This document shows, piece by piece, positions 38,201 to 53,200 of a DNA stretch of 64,000 nt. Both the position numbers and the translations under genes were made by a program. How positions within the stretch are numbered: the first letter of the stretch is position 1; every line of letters begins with the position of its first letter. A model generated the notes under the pieces. It saw only the letters and a list, made by a program, of their open reading frames with translations, made no database searches and was not told the origin of the DNA. The stretch comes from Aphelocoma coerulescens. Lineage: Eukaryota > Chordata > Aves > Passeriformes > Corvidae. Where the stretch lies: positions 64,922,578-64,986,577 of the forward strand of contig NC_091014.1 in NCBI RefSeq assembly GCF_041296385.1, given 5' to 3'.

Positions 38201-41200
38201 TAATGTCATTAATTAGTGAGCAGGCTAAGCACCTCTCCAGGCTCCTTGAGGGATTATCCTGGATTTTACCCACTGATTCACAAACCTGCAGTGACTCAGT
38301 GTTGGAGCTGGTCTTTCCTGGCATATCTGAACTTTTTGACAGAGTTTCTCTTCCAATGACAGACAGACATTCTGATTTTTGAAGACAACTTTCACTAGGA
38401 AAAACCTCTCTGTTTCCAAAGCAGTTCTCAATCCTCCCTTTTAAATTAGAGCCCAATATTAGCTTTTCACTCTTGGAGTATAAAATTTCATCAGTTCAAA
38501 CAAATAAACCCAATAACATCCTTTGAAGACTGCCATGGAAATAATTCTGACTTTGTGCAACACTGCAGCAGAAGGTTCATAAACTATTGCTATTAGCCAA
38601 AGTTGCTGCATGAAACTGTTAAGTTTCATAACTGTTGTTAAGAGAGTAACATTTTGTTTTTAATAACTTTCAGAGGTATATTGGCTGTCACACCAGAGCT
38701 CAATAGCTTCTTGGTTGTCATCTTGTTTCAGGAGCAACAACAATTTCTAAATGCTGAATTTCCCAAGATCAGGAAACAGTTATCTTCTATGTTGAACAGA
38801 AAAAAAAATAACATTGAAGCCACTCTACAATTGATTGAAAAAAATGACCAAAATTTGCTTGAAATTAAATCAGCTGTTCAAAGGTACAGACCAGGGGGAG
38901 ATGAAGTCACATTTTCATGAGCCTGTCTCAGCTTTTCAAATTCCCACTACTAAAAGGCAGATTCATGTTTATATAAAATTTAATACTCAAGCTGTTCACC
39001 CATAATATTAAATTGCCCCTTTATATTTAATATTTGTAAAAATTTCTGATTTATGTCCCAGATAAGACTGCAGCACATGTGCATTAGCTATTTCATCATA
39101 CCAGATTTTAGCATATATTTATTATGAAGCTGTTGCTATTATAATGCCTAAATGCCTATTGCTTGCAAGGAGAAATATATTATCACTGGAATGTTCCTAC
39201 ATGCACAGCATGTAGCTACGGAAATACAACATCATATACTTCTTTCGAGGTGTTAAGTACAGCACAGATTGACTGGGAGCCTGCAGGAAACCTGCTCTGG
39301 AAGTCCTGTAACAGCAATTTTTTTTCTCCTGTGTTTCAAGGGTACTGAAATCCCCACTCCTGACATCTCTCTGATAAATGCACTGCAACATCCCAACATT
39401 AGGGCTCAACAGCACTATGGAAACCAAGATGAGCTTTACAGTTCCAGTAACTGGGAATTAAACTGCACGGGCATGGCACCAAGTCAGTGCTTTTAATGAA
39501 CACAAAACAAAACCCACCAACAGTTTTAGGGGCTACAGAACTGACTGCTCAGGCTATTCTGATTACTGGCAAAATTCTCTGTTCTGAATGCAGAAAAAAA
39601 CCTTGTGAAAACATGGAGTAGGGTGGGAAATTGTATAGGCAAAATTAGTGCTGCAAGTTAGATCAGTGACACAGTTTCATCTAAGTCCTATGTTTTCTAC
39701 AGGTTGCCATTTCCTAGAAGGCTCAGAGAAGTGCTGGAAGCACACAAAGGTATGGAAAAACTCTGGTACTGCAGATTGAGATTTCTCACCTTGGAAAAGA
39801 GATGGCAAATGTACAGCAAAGCTTTAATGGGGTGGAGATGGGGAGATTGGGAATTCCTGTTTCTTCTCACACCCCCCAAAACTGGCCCCCAATGTTATGT
39901 AAAGAGGGTCAGTGAAACAGTGATAAAGAAGTAATTGTTAGCCCACACATAATTAGATGGCCATGGGAAGTCACCAAGGCCAAGAATTCAGCAAGACTCA
40001 GAAGAGGATTTGGACATTTCTATAGACAACAACTAAAACCAGTTACAATAGCAAATGTTAAAAAAACAACTATGGGAAAGATGACAAAATCTCTTGCTTT
40101 AGGGCCCACAGATTTATGATCTTACTGTTAAGGATTATCCCAAGACTTCAGGAAGAATAGAAAACTTGAAGTCTGCCTGCAGTGGGGGTTCTTAGACCTT
40201 CTGAAGCATCTGGTGATGGCCACACAGCAAGAAACACTCTTAATCCTCTGGTCTGACCCTCTTTAGCAATCCACATGTGTTTAAAAGAGAACATTAAGTG
40301 TACCAAGTCTATTTGTATTGGATCCAAAAAACAATGCAACCCAATGTAGATTCAAGAGAAAAACAGCTTTTATGAAATCTCTGATGAGGAGACATGCAGA
40401 GCACTACAGTCTCCGAAAATATCAGCTGGAACCCCGATTCCAAATAGGCTAAACACAGAACTGCCATAGCAAGAAAACATATTACTAAAATCCTAACGTG
40501 AACAAGGTCTGCATTTCATCTATCTGATAAATATCCTTAGCAAAATACTACTGGTTTATATAAAAAACAGTGGCAGGTAGAAACACTTCAGCTTTTGAAA
40601 AAAAGGCATCTTCTGAAAGAGAAGCTTTAGGCTCCCCTCCCCAGTGAGACATTCTGTGGGTGTGGACCTGGGAACACACATTCACTTGCTCAGCCAGGTG
40701 ACTCCGAATTCTCCTTCTCAGTCCCACAGAAGACTCTTCTGTTTTGTACTAACCAAGTCCAAAGTACCTCATCCTCTAAGACACTAACGAAAGTTACTGC
40801 ATGGCAGAGACAGCCACAGCATCAGACTTCTCAGTTCTGATGACAGCCTATGAACACCAGATCCCTCATTTAGCCCTAAATAACACTGACCAGAACATCA
40901 CCATTATTTAGTTCCTTTAATTAATTACCACTTTGCAAAGGCTTTGTTACATAAATTGGCTTCCTATACATATTAGTGCCTTTCTGTTTCCCTGTGGGTC
41001 CACTTGATGATGAAATGGCTTTTTGACTGCAAAGGACTGAGTGTCGCGCAGATGCCTCCACCTACATACTTAATGTCCCTTTGTGGCCTAAAATTCCTTG
41101 TATGTAGAAAAGCAAGTATTAGTATTCTAACTGTGGCACCATGAGCTGCTGAGACTCAGCCAAAAGCTTGACAGATTTATATAGTGCAGAAGGGATGATG

Positions 41201-44200
41201 CAGGAGACCAGGAGAGGATCTGGATTTTGTCTCTTCTGCTTTGCTGTCCTCCATCTTTTTTCTTCCTCCTTGTCCCCTCTGAATTTGCCTTTTTTCTCTC
41301 TGTCCCCTGGCTGTACCAAGGGCACACTATAATCCATGTGACACTTGATTTGTAACATTTTCCCCTCAGTAACTCTGGTAATCATGCCTCTTGTTTAACA
41401 AAGCAGCTCTGGATGAGACTGGGAAAGGGCAAGTGAGCACTTGGGAAAGAAGCATCTGGTTAAAAGTTGAGCCTTAAAGTTGAGCCTCTTCCTTCTCCTC
41501 CACACTCGAGTCACTAAGCCAAACTCTCAGCAGAAACACACCTGATGATTCACTACAGCAAAAGCATTGGAACTGACAGAACAAACCAAGATGAAGCAAA
41601 ATTATGTCCAAAAAAATAGGACAGGAAAAGTTTAAGATGGAAGCAAGCTGGCAGATGAAAAAGTTCTAAGCATGGCATCTGGTTTTGCAGAGAATTTTCC
41701 TCAGGCTTTGGTATATGCAGATAAGAACCTCAGACAACTGCAAAAAATCATTATAGATAAGAACAGAAACTCATCTTAATGAACATGTATTCTGCAAATC
41801 AACAAGGAGATGGGGAAGGAAGGAGGGTAATTTTCAGAGTTTAATCTTGGACTCAACTACAAGAGAAGTCAAAGGAAACTGAGTATACCAAGTACTGACA
41901 AAGGACCTAGATGAAAAAAATGCTATTGTAAACTTCACAGCAGGATGTTTCTGCAGTGTTAAGCAGAAACTTTAATTTGGAATTTGCTTGCTGCAAAGCC
42001 CTTAACATTTTTAGCACAAGACTTAGGTTTAATTTGAATAGGTCTGAGCAACAGACATATTTACAGTGGCAAAGGTGTTTTATTTTGTTTTCACTAGCAG
42101 AATGCTTGAATGGCTAATTAAAACAAAATTCTATTACCAAAGGGAAAAAAAAAAAAAGTCAGAACCAGTGTCTTTTTAAAATTACCTGATGTTTAAGGCA
42201 GACTAAATTGAGTCAGTTTCTGGGAATGTGCGTGCTCTGACCTGTGTGAAAAGGCTGCCGAGGGACTGTGTACAGGCAAGATGGTTACCATGGATACCTC
42301 ACTGCTTTAGGTATAGAAGCTTAACATTGCAAACAACTTTGCAGCATTAGGCTACCGGCCTCATAAAAACACTGCAAAATAACAATGAGCTCTGAGATAA
42401 CCACTATGATCTGCTTTGTGACATACAAATATAAATCTCCTATCCTAAGGTAAAAGACAAAAGCAGGATTGAGGGGACATGGCCAGATCTTGTAGGCCTT
42501 AATTTACAGTCTGCTTCTGAAAGATGCTATGGTCCTTGCCTCGTACTGATGATAATGCGACCTGCAAGTAGGCAGAATTGCCTCAGAATTTACCTAAATT
42601 AGGACTCCAAACTTGAGCCAACACAGCACAGGCAGAGGGAGACAAAGTCAGAGGCAAAAACCCGCAATTATTTTAAATTTTCCCTTTGACAGCACAAGTT
42701 CTCTGTAAACACTACCACAGGGTTGATGGTATCACCCACACTCATTGCATTGAAGGACAGCGCTTTCACAGGAGATATTACAATGTATTCCCACATCCTT
42801 CCAAGAGCACTGGGTCTTTGTGGGGAGATGCTGACTGTACCTGCTGGGCAGTGAGCTGTGTGCCTACTGAATGCCCTCAGCCTCGAGAGAGGCCAGAGAT
42901 TTTGTAGCTTTACAACTGCAAGCCCGTCTCTTGGCCTAACTACTACCACTGCACCTGTCACACAGACAGTCTCAATGAGAAAAGAAAATCTGCTTCATAC
43001 CATTCTAATAGTGGCAAAAGAGATTCACTCCCTCACACCAAACTATCTGATCTATTGATCCAACAGCCAACCATTTTTCAGGCAGTGAATGCATCTGTCT
43101 CCTCCTTCACCTCGAGCAAAGGTTCACAGGAAATCACTCGAGATGCTTTCTCCTGCTTCTGGTATTAAATTACACACAAAAGAAGTTCAGGTGCAGGTGA
43201 GGCTAGGGTTATGTTTCAGGGGAGGAAAAATCCATCCCAAGGAGATTTATGATCATTTCAAATATTCCACAGCTAGGAGCTCACACGGATCAAAAGCAGT
43301 GCTCATAGCTGGTTCTTACAACATTAATTAAGATGCTTCAACAAGATTATAGATATATTTATTGCAAAGCTGTGATGGCCAAACCCTTCCATGAGGCAGG
43401 ACAGCAGAACAATGGGCTGGGAGAGCTGCAAGTTACAGACTAAGGAACAATGAAGAAGTTGGAGCTGATGTGGGATGCAGAGGGGGGCATTCAGCTCGTG
43501 AGACTCAGCTGAGCGCAGATGTGCATACCTGCAATGTTTCATAAGTAAATAGCAGGTACCCCTCCAGCTTTTTGCAGACATACCTAACAGAGCAAAGTGG
43601 ACTCCTTTCATGCTCTGTCAAATATTTTTGGCAGTGGGTGCATTCCCCTGCATTGTAATGAATTTTGCACTGAAGGCACCCTGAGTTTTCGCCAGCACAG
43701 AACCATCTTTCACCCTTCATGGCACAAATCAAAAGGGGCTCATCCAAATGACTGAAACCCTAGATCTGTGCCACAAGAGACCACTTTTTCAATATAAGGC
43801 TTTCTTTGTGCCCACAGTTACAAGAAGGAATAATACAGATCACATAAATGGCAAAGTAATTGATTCTATCTGCAAACCAATTATGCAGATTTTGAATAAC
43901 ACAGTGCCAAGGGCCCACTTGGCTCGTTTGAGAGCACTGTGGGTGCTCAGGTCCCCTTGCAGCTCTTCCCATCAGCATTTCTACTACAGCTACCTGAGTT
44001 TTGTAATGGTCAGGAGCAGGTGCAATGACTGGGAAACCTTTAAACCTGTAAATACCAGTTTCCTGATGGGCAAGGGTGCAAAACTTCCTGCTTGTTATGA
44101 CTGATCCCACTGGGAACACTGAGCAGGCAACTCTAGCAGCAAGGGAACAAGGAAAGTGAGGCTGGAGTGATTCCATCATGGCTCTAATAACATTAGAAAT

Positions 44201-47200
44201 CTTTTTACTGGCTTTAATGGGATTTGGATCAGGTGCAGAGGAAGCCACCTTACATTCCCCTGATCTGTTACTCCTACCAGCACAGCAAAACAATCAAATC
44301 CCAAGCATCTGGTTTTGCGTGTCTGCACTCCCTGAAGGATACAATCCCCCCACATCCACACACAACCAACCTCTATAGTTGTTAGACAACTTGTTTCTTA
44401 ATCTATTAATGAGAGGAATTAGTAAAGTAGATAAGAAAAGGAAGTAAAGAATTAAATACAAATATTTAACTTGGCATTTTTTCCCTCTAACAACATTGCT
44501 GCATATTTTAAGCAACCGACCATCCAGAAGAGGCCTATAAGTGGCTAGAGCTATACTTACAATATTATTAATTTTAGTACCCAGAGAGAGGGAAGCAGAG
44601 TACTCAAAATGCACATTAAAGCCTCCCATGTAACAGAGCCAGGCTGCATGTCCAAAGCCACTGCTAATGCTGTATGAACTGCAAGAAACACCACCTGATT
44701 TTTCTGGATTCTGCCTGTGCTACAGTTTAACATCAAAGGGAGTATTTAAAAAATACTTCATTATGCACAGTGTTGGCTGAGGTTTGCCACTATTCCTTGC
44801 CCTTCTAATGAAGAGATTAAGTGGATTTACAGAAAGACATAAACTCCTTGGTGTTTTCCTAGATAAAGAATCCCACTCCTCCTCATTTAAAAGCTGCTAG
44901 CCTTGCTGTAGGTGGTAATTATGTTGAGGGTGAATTGCTGTGGTTTCTGTCTGGCAACACCCAGCACTGGCACATGCAATCCCCACAGTGTCTGGAAACA
45001 GCATTACATCAAACCATCCAAGCTAGTGGCTTACACAACCAACCCTTTGAAATCTGTCAGCTCCAGTGACTTGCTGTGTGCACTTCTGCTTCTCAGACAT
45101 CAGCTTCATCACTTTTACCACACAGGTATCAGCCTCCTTTAAAAATAAAATTTGGAAGCACTGACCTTTAGCCTAACTTAAAACCTTAGGATGAAAAAAA
45201 AAAAAAATCTACATATCAAACAGCAAAGAACTGCTTGATTTTAACACCAAATCTGACCTCAGTTCATAAGAGGCTGTGGGTGCATCCATGCATCACTATG
45301 GAGAGGAACCTCAGAAAACACAAAACCAGACAACACCAGACAGGGAAGCTGCAAAATTCTGCTTGTGAAACTAATTTGTGAAATGGGTTAATTTGGAGCT
45401 AGCCTAGAGATCCCTAAGGCAGGGCAGCACTGCACACTGTAAGCAGGCACATCCCATCATTAAATCTAAGAGCTATGGATCATGTTCTTAATTAAAATCA
45501 TTTCTGCTGGGATCTCTGCACCAAAATTAAAAATCACTGAGAAATCTCAAATCAAACAGGGCGTTCATGTCTCCAGCTCTCAGGCAGCCATGTCATATTA
45601 TGTGAAGACCTGTGAATAAGAATTGTCTCCTGAAATCAGCGGGACCAGACATCAAGCAGGGACTGCTCAGCTCAGAACAGCTGTATCTGCAGCATAGCTG
45701 TGTGCTAAGTAGGCAACAGCCTAAGCCACAGAATCACTGCATTTTCTACACGATTTGAAAACAAACACGTTGTACTTTAACAAGAAATACTGTAACTATG
45801 TCCTTGGAGGATTGTTGTTCTGTACCAAAGAATTATTTCCCTTCCCTCTCCTCCCCCACTTCCCTCCCCTATGAATTAGTAAATGAATTTCTGCTACAAA
45901 CCCTCAAACCATATTCTTCCCAATCAAAGAGTCAAATGATACCCAAGAGAGCAAGGCAGCACAGAACCAGTAAGATCCTGCAGACAGCCAGACTGGGTGG
46001 AAAGCTCCTGTCACTGCCACACACAGATGGGCACACACAGAAACCCTATGGGGGGAAAACAGGACAATACCAGAAAGAGGATTACATCCAAACTACGTTG
46101 CTGGAAAATGTTCTCCTGCAACTGGACAGCTGAATCATCTGCAACCAGACCAAAAAAAAAAATGATATGCAACAAAAGACAGTCCATGTAATTTAGTAAG
46201 TAAGCACAGTTTTGGTGTTTTGCATTTTTAAAAATTTTTTAAAATTTTGATCCTGCACCACAAGTTTGGAAACAATTCCTTAAGGGCAAGGTCCATATTA
46301 TGGGAGAATCCAGCATGGGCACTTATGGGCAAATATATTACAATCTGCATATATTTCCAGGGGAAATGAAGCCTGCAGTTTAGCTCAGGGTCTGCACTTC
46401 GGTGTTTTAGCAAATGGGGGACATAATGTGTGCCTGTGAACTCAGCCAGAATACAGATCCAAGAAGATGGGATTCTTATAATGTTTTTTTTGTAAGACGC
46501 AGTGCTACAGGGGCTAAATAAAAAGCTTTTGAAAAAGTCATTGCACATAGCATGAGAATAAAGTGCCAGTCCCAGCAGTGGCCGCACAGCCGGCATCCAC
46601 ATTGTACAACAATCGCACAGCTCAAATCGTGACTATGAAAGGACAGCCCAAGCAGCAGGTGGGATGGAGGGATGGCAGGGGGCCATACCCCAGCACCTCT
46701 CTCTCCAATCTCTCTGTTCATCAGTCATGTCACACGGGCTGTTCCCCTGCAAGGAACATCCAGAGGAACAGAGAAACTAGAAATGCGTGTCCTGGGCAGG
46801 GGAAGCAGCTGGCAGGCATCTGTAATTGAATTCCAGGAGGATTTGGGCTATTTTTAAAACTCTCTGTAGGCTGGCTTTCTTTTTTTTTTTTTTTTTTCAA
46901 ACAGGTGAACATTTTCAAAACTCAACACAGTTTTAAAGTTTTACTGCATACATCTCTGAGTTCCAGCACCGTGTAAAAATCAGGCAATAGCAGCAAAGCA
47001 CGAGCAATCAGAACCAGATTCTAAAACTCTGAACCAAGGAGGGGAAAAAATAATCAGTCTTCTCTGTAACTGTATATTTTAAGGATAAAGAACTTTTGTC
47101 TTGAAGCGCCAACACACAAACCCTCTTCTACTTTATTTATACCCTACAGGGACACCGATTTTCTAACAACTCCAAAATAAAACAAATGCCATTCTTTATG

Positions 47201-50200
47201 TGCTGCGCTTCTGCAGAATCTAGTAACCCACAGCTTGGAGGGCACATTGGTATTTAAGGAATGAAGCCCTACAAAATGTAGGCTATAGAATGGGAAGAGT
47301 TTTGCTGTTTTCTTTCCATAAGTGGTACCTGAATAAGGTGTTTCCATTTGACCAGTCAAACACTTTTAGCACTGGCAGAGTCCAGCAGGACTCCTGGCAT
47401 GCTTTTGTTCATAAGCAACCTGACCTGCTCAGGCTGTAGTCAGAGCTTTCCACACCTTTGGAGCTCCTTTATCTTCTGTAATGCCTGTTAGATGATAACC
47501 AGAGTCCTAATATTCCCTCTCCACAGCCTGGGAGAAGAATGGCCCTTTATTCTGAGAGGAGGCCTGTTGTTAATCTCCAGCTGTCAAGACCTCTGAATCT
47601 GTTTACCTGTCTGGGCACTCCCTCTGCTCATGAGAGACAGGGTCTGGCACTACTTCGTACCTATCCTTGGAAGCATCAGCAATGGATGGCTAAAGGACCT
47701 GAAATACAGCTCAGCATGGCTGATATGAAGCAGGAAAAACCAAAGACTCCTAAAGCTACAGTGAGGAAAAGTTCTCATTTTGCTCACAGCACAGTCCAGT
47801 CTGTGCTGTACTCATTTATTTCCTGAGTTGCCGCAGCAAGTTAAATTCTCTGATGATAATGAGCAGTCACCAACTGCATCACCAACTCATTAAATCAACT
47901 CAGTATCCACTCATTAGCAAACACATTTATACTCTGGTTTTAAGACTCACTGGCTAGCAAAAGCACAGCATATGATATTTGTTGGGGTATAATTTCTATT
48001 ATTATTGTTCTGATTTGTGGAAAACAATCCTTATGTAGCAGCAGCATGCCTCCCTCTGTCTTTTGACTGTGCTAGATTATACACAAAACCTGTTACTTTA
48101 AAAAAATAGTCAGAAAATAAAGCCAGGGATCATTTTTCAGCTCTTTGCAAGACAGGGTTATGTAACTATACATAACAATGTATATTTAAACATGGGTCTG
48201 CTGCGTATAGAGAGGTGTAAGTGAATGAATAGAGGAAGAGCAACAGAAGGGAAGACAAAAACCTCCTAACCACCAAAAAAACCCCAACACTTTGTGATGC
48301 TTATTAATACAAAAACAACTCTAACAATAACTTCCTCTTGGAAATACAATAAATACAGGATAATAGAATATGTATCATATAAAGTGATATTATTTGTTGA
48401 ATATTCCCCAGATGCACAACCAGTACACCTGCTCTTATCAAACAGCATTGGAGTTTGTTGCAAGCACAGCTTTATAAAGGGCTATTTTCTTACTGTAGTG
48501 GTGGCAGGGGAAATGTTTAAGAGGAAAATGTTTTGACTGCCATGCAATCAGACTGCCTGTAAGCAGTATATTCTGGCCCTTAGAAAGTAGGGGAGATTTA
48601 ATACAGCTCAGAATTTTGGAGGGTTTGGTTTCTTCACAGCTCCTGGGCAGCACTATTATTCTTTTCAAAGGCAAGACAATGAACATTAGTTTCCATCAGA
48701 GGAGGAGGGATGGGATTTCAAATGGTACTTTGGAGAAATGGTGAATGCTGCAGGGTGGGGATGGGGAAAGCACTTCTCTGTCTTTCAGCTCTGTTATGTC
48801 AATTTGCTCCTCAGCTGGTTATCAGTAAAAATTGTTGCTTAAACTTAAAGGTGCCCCAGATGCTCCACATTTGGTGGGTTTGTTTTTCCTCCCCACAGTC
48901 GAAGGACCTTCTTTCTTTTTTGCAGAGAACTGGGTAAAAGGTGAGAGGTTGATGGCAAGAACATCTGCAGCTTCACAGAGGCACCCCTGTGCAATGCCAC
49001 CGGGGAGTCACACACAAAATAATTCATGGAAACTCCTCACAGGCCACCTGCACGCCCAAACCTCAGCGCCTGCACTCCAGCATCCTGTGCCAAATCCCGC
49101 ATCCCCAAACGCGGGGAGGCACCTCTGCTGCCTGCAGAACCCGTTCTCGAGGCGGCGGCAAAGCGGGGGAGGGCCGAGTTAATAACTCAAACGCAGTTCC
49201 GTGCTCTTGCGGCGAGGCGGGGGCAGCGGGGAAGGAGCGGGGGCTCTGTCTGTCCCCCGGTGCCGCTCCCGCCGCGTTACATAAGGCGCAATTCCCGGCT
49301 CCCCCGGGCGGCGCAGGGGATGCGTGCTCCATGCAAATCCAGCCCCGCAGGAACCTCGGGAGCCATTTCTCAGCTCCTGACGGCGGGGCCGCGCTCCCCG
49401 CGGGCTCGGGGCCGCCGCACGGAGCCAGACACTGCGCCCATTACATAACAGCGCCCGCGCCTCCCCCGGCGGCCCCGCTCACATGCGCCGCGGTCACATG
49501 CCCAAACAGCTCATTAAATCGCTGCCCGGGCAAAGGCGATTACAGCACGGGGGCCAATTTTAAAGGGGGAAGGCGGCGCCTTGCACTCGCCCGCATATCC
49601 CGGCACAGCGCGCTGCCCTGCGGGAGCGGCCCCGGGGCACCGCAGCTGTGCGGGACCGGGCACCGCTGGGGCACCGCTCTGCTCCCATCCGGGCCCAGCT
49701 CTTACCCAAATCACCCTCCTGGCACGTGGGGAGGGCTGGGACCAGCCTCTCCTGTCCAATGCGTGCTCACCGCACTTATCACTCACACAATCCCAGGATT
49801 GTTAGGGCTGGAAGTGAGCTCTGGAGCTCGTCCAGTCCAATTCCCTGCCTTGGTGACAAAGGAACGCGTCCAGGTGGGTTTTGAAATGCCTCCATTGTCA
49901 TCTGGAGGGATTTTCTGTAAACGAGGCAAATGGTATTCGATAATGGATATATATTGGCTGTTGGGGATAAAACATGCTCCTCTCCGTGTCAAAGACGAGA
50001 GCCAGATTCCCTGCAGGCAAGGGGGTCCTTCCCAGTGTCACCATCTGCAGGTCTGCATCCCCACAGGTATGACAGATATAAACTTTTCCACAGGTATGAC
50101 AGCCAGGTGCTGGGAGAAGTGTGGGGTTAACACACACCCCAGGTCTCCTACCAATATCCACCTGGCTGCCTTGAAATCTGGAACACACCCCACCCACGCT

Positions 50201-53200
50201 GGGCAGCAGTGCCTGGGTGCCATAGGCACGTTTGTAGGAGAGGGTGCTCCATACAAGCACCTCTGCCTTGTCTTTTGTTGGATCACCCCCTTGGGCTGCA
50301 GATTTTTGGAGCCACCTTGACCCAGAAATCCTCCTTCAGGAGAACAGGCATTGCAAATCGAGTTGGCCAACACAGCAGGAAGAATCTCTGGAGTCTGTAC
50401 AACTTAAGAAGCCACTCTTTTCGTGTATGCCAACATTTCAGCAAATTTCTAAAAGCATGGTTTTTTCCAATAGAAGCCAACTTCAGAACAAGAATTTATA
50501 CAGTAAGCCAAGCTTAATAAATTAATTTTTTTTAAGACTTCATGCCATTTTTCCCTCAACAAATCTTTCATTCACAAAGCCCAGGAGCACACTCCTTGAT
50601 TTAGGGAGGAGAAAACGGGCGCCCTGCCAACCTGCGAGGTTCTGCACTGTCATACGCAAAGTCCTGCTTCCACTTTCAGAGAGACCTTCTCTCAAGGTGA
50701 GTCACTCAGTCCTCTGGAGAGGAGCCCGAAATGGGAGTGAGCTTGTGCTACTTAAAAGCACCCTGTGCTGCACTGCCACGTGCCCACGGTGGTGGCACCT
50801 CGCTGTGCACCAAGCTCAGGGCAAGAGGCAACGCTGGGATCGAGTAGCCTGTCGGGGAAACGTCAGTTCCCTTCCCTTGTCCTTCAGCAACCCTCCTCAC
50901 CACAAAAAAAATCTAAAATTACCAAAGTTCTGAGCCTAAACACAGCGCTCACCGAGTCAGAAACAAGCATTGGGGCAATATATCTGTTGACCAATCTCAG
51001 GAAAAGAAAAAAAAAAAAAAAAGACAGCTTCCCCAGGGTGGCTGTTGCTCAAGTCGGATGGGCAGTGGAACTTGTTTTAGCTGCACATGTGCTTTCCTAG
51101 CAGGAACGCGTGTGAAAGAGCCCCTTTGTGCAGGGCTGCAGCTGCCTGGTGCTGCTTTGCCACCTCCTGTGGCTCTGGAGGCCCCTGCTGGAAGATGGAG
51201 CTGGACGGGCACGGCATCGGCAGCGGCAAGGAAGCAGCCACTTTTCAGCTGCGAAATCAAGAGTTGAGAATCATGCCGAAGAGGCTTGAGAAAACTCTTT
51301 TAATTTACTCTGATTTTAGTGCCTCAAAGTTCTTGCAGGGGGCAGAGCCCCAGCTGGATCAATAGTGAAATCACACTACATCGGGCTTAGCAGCAAAACA
51401 GACAGATAGTGATAAAAGTACTGAACTTAAGACACAGAAGCCATAAACTGTGGGGCAGATCAAAAGAAAACATTATTCCAGCAATATTTCCTTTCCTGCT
51501 CCTAAATAAACTCTTTCTTCAGCTAAAAATCAGGAAAAAAATAGAGAAAAAGGGAAAAGTATGTGCAAAAATAGGAAAGAGAGAGAGAGTTTAAAGAGAC
51601 AAAGGAATTGTTTCTTTAGCTTCAAATTGTTTATAGTTTAAAAATTAGGTTAAATACATGATGACTTAACGTATATATCAAATAGTTGACTTCCTGGGGT
51701 TTTTTACTTAAAAAAAAAAAAAGGAAGTAAAAGACCTGTATTTAGAGTGCTAGAATTTGCTACTGAGTTAAAACAAGCTCTTTCAGTATCACAGGTAGGG
51801 AAATAATCTCTTTTATATAAACAGCTTCATCTAAGTCAAGTGACTCCCTGCAGACCACACTGGGGACAGCAACCCCTTCTCAGCAGCCTCGCTGAGCATC
51901 AGGTGGGACTCCAGAAGGAGCCAGTTCAGCTGCCACCTCCCAGCCCTGTGCCCACACACAGCCAGCACTGCTCTCACCTGGTGCCCTACACAGGCACAAA
52001 TAGGTACCACTTTGCCCAGATTTCTGCAATACAAATTACTCATTTCTGTCTAAGCACACCCCAACCCTGAGTAATCTCCTAAACTTGCTGTTCTGGCTGA
52101 TGTTTTGGGCTGTTTGGGTTTTGTTCTTCATGAAAACATTTCCACACGCAGAAGAAAAATCCGAAGTCAAACAATAAAATCCAAGGTTTTCCCAGGCATG
52201 ATGTTATTTGCTGCAAGAATACTTAAATAGGAAGGAACAGAAGAAATGGTTCAACTTCCATTTTTCAAGCGGCCCCTTCTAAGTCCTTATGGTCGGTTTT
52301 ATTGTGGGAATTATCATGACTATACAAAGTGCCAGCAACAACCAGGACAAATTTAATAAAGACTGTGACATATAACCAGAACAATCCCCTCTGCCATCCA
52401 GGGTGAATTTACTGGCCAGCACACACTTTATTCCTAGCAGTGAATTACCACTGTTACATCCTCACAAAAGCAACATAGTTAATGTGGGTCTCCTCGCAAA
52501 ATTAAGAATACTCAGGCTGCACAGTCTATTCTCCAGGAACATTTTTAGCCCCCTTGAAAAAACTGTAAAAGAAGAACTTCCCAAGATGTGCAGGGCTTCC
52601 AGCATTTGTTTAAATGCAAAGATTTTCATTTTTAGAGCCGCAGTCAAATATTTGTATATTTAGAAGAGTTTGGTTTCTTAAAGTGCCAAACTGCACCCAG
52701 TAGAGCGGCCTGGGAGGAGCCTTAGAGCTGGGAACCTCTAACTGGTCACAGCTGAGAAAACACCTGGTTCAAGGGAAGGTTTTTGTTCCCCTGGAAGCAG
52801 TAAGGAGTCTTAAAACTGAAAGACCTGAGAGGCAAGGTTATCTAAATTTCTTCTGCAGCAGAGACAGATAGACTGGGTGGAGGGCTAGTGGGACACAAAT
52901 GCTACTGTAGACAGCTAAGGAGTCAAAAAATCAAGTTTTTTACAAGAAAGAGGAGAAAAGTAGTAAAAAAAAAAAAAAGAGGGGGGTAAGGGTAAAAAGC
53001 TTGCAGGAAAAAGGAGTATAAGGAGACTTTGCTAGTGTAACTGCTCAGTAACTGGAGACAAAATGTTTTGGACAAGTCTGCCAAAAGCCATTTTCGGAGT
53101 GACAAGGCCCTGTCCCCAGCCCCCAGTGACAGCTCTGTACCTGCAGTTACCGACACCGGGCCCAACCTGCTGAGCGTGTTTCCCATCCCCCAGCTGAGGG

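Noticed and set aside
44178..44250. Stretch resembling an old amniote repeat containing TTTAATGGGATTTGGATCAGG
   Set aside because: Only about 30 bases resemble the remembered motif, too little to name an element.
43760..44293. 177-codon minus-strand open frame
   Set aside because: No recognisable family, no flanking splice signals matched in phase, and the ITPR2 protein needs no residues here.
48989..50320. 443-codon plus-strand open frame across the CpG island
   Set aside because: Stop codons are rare in GC-rich DNA; the frame runs through the island into a CR1 fragment and has no domain resemblance.
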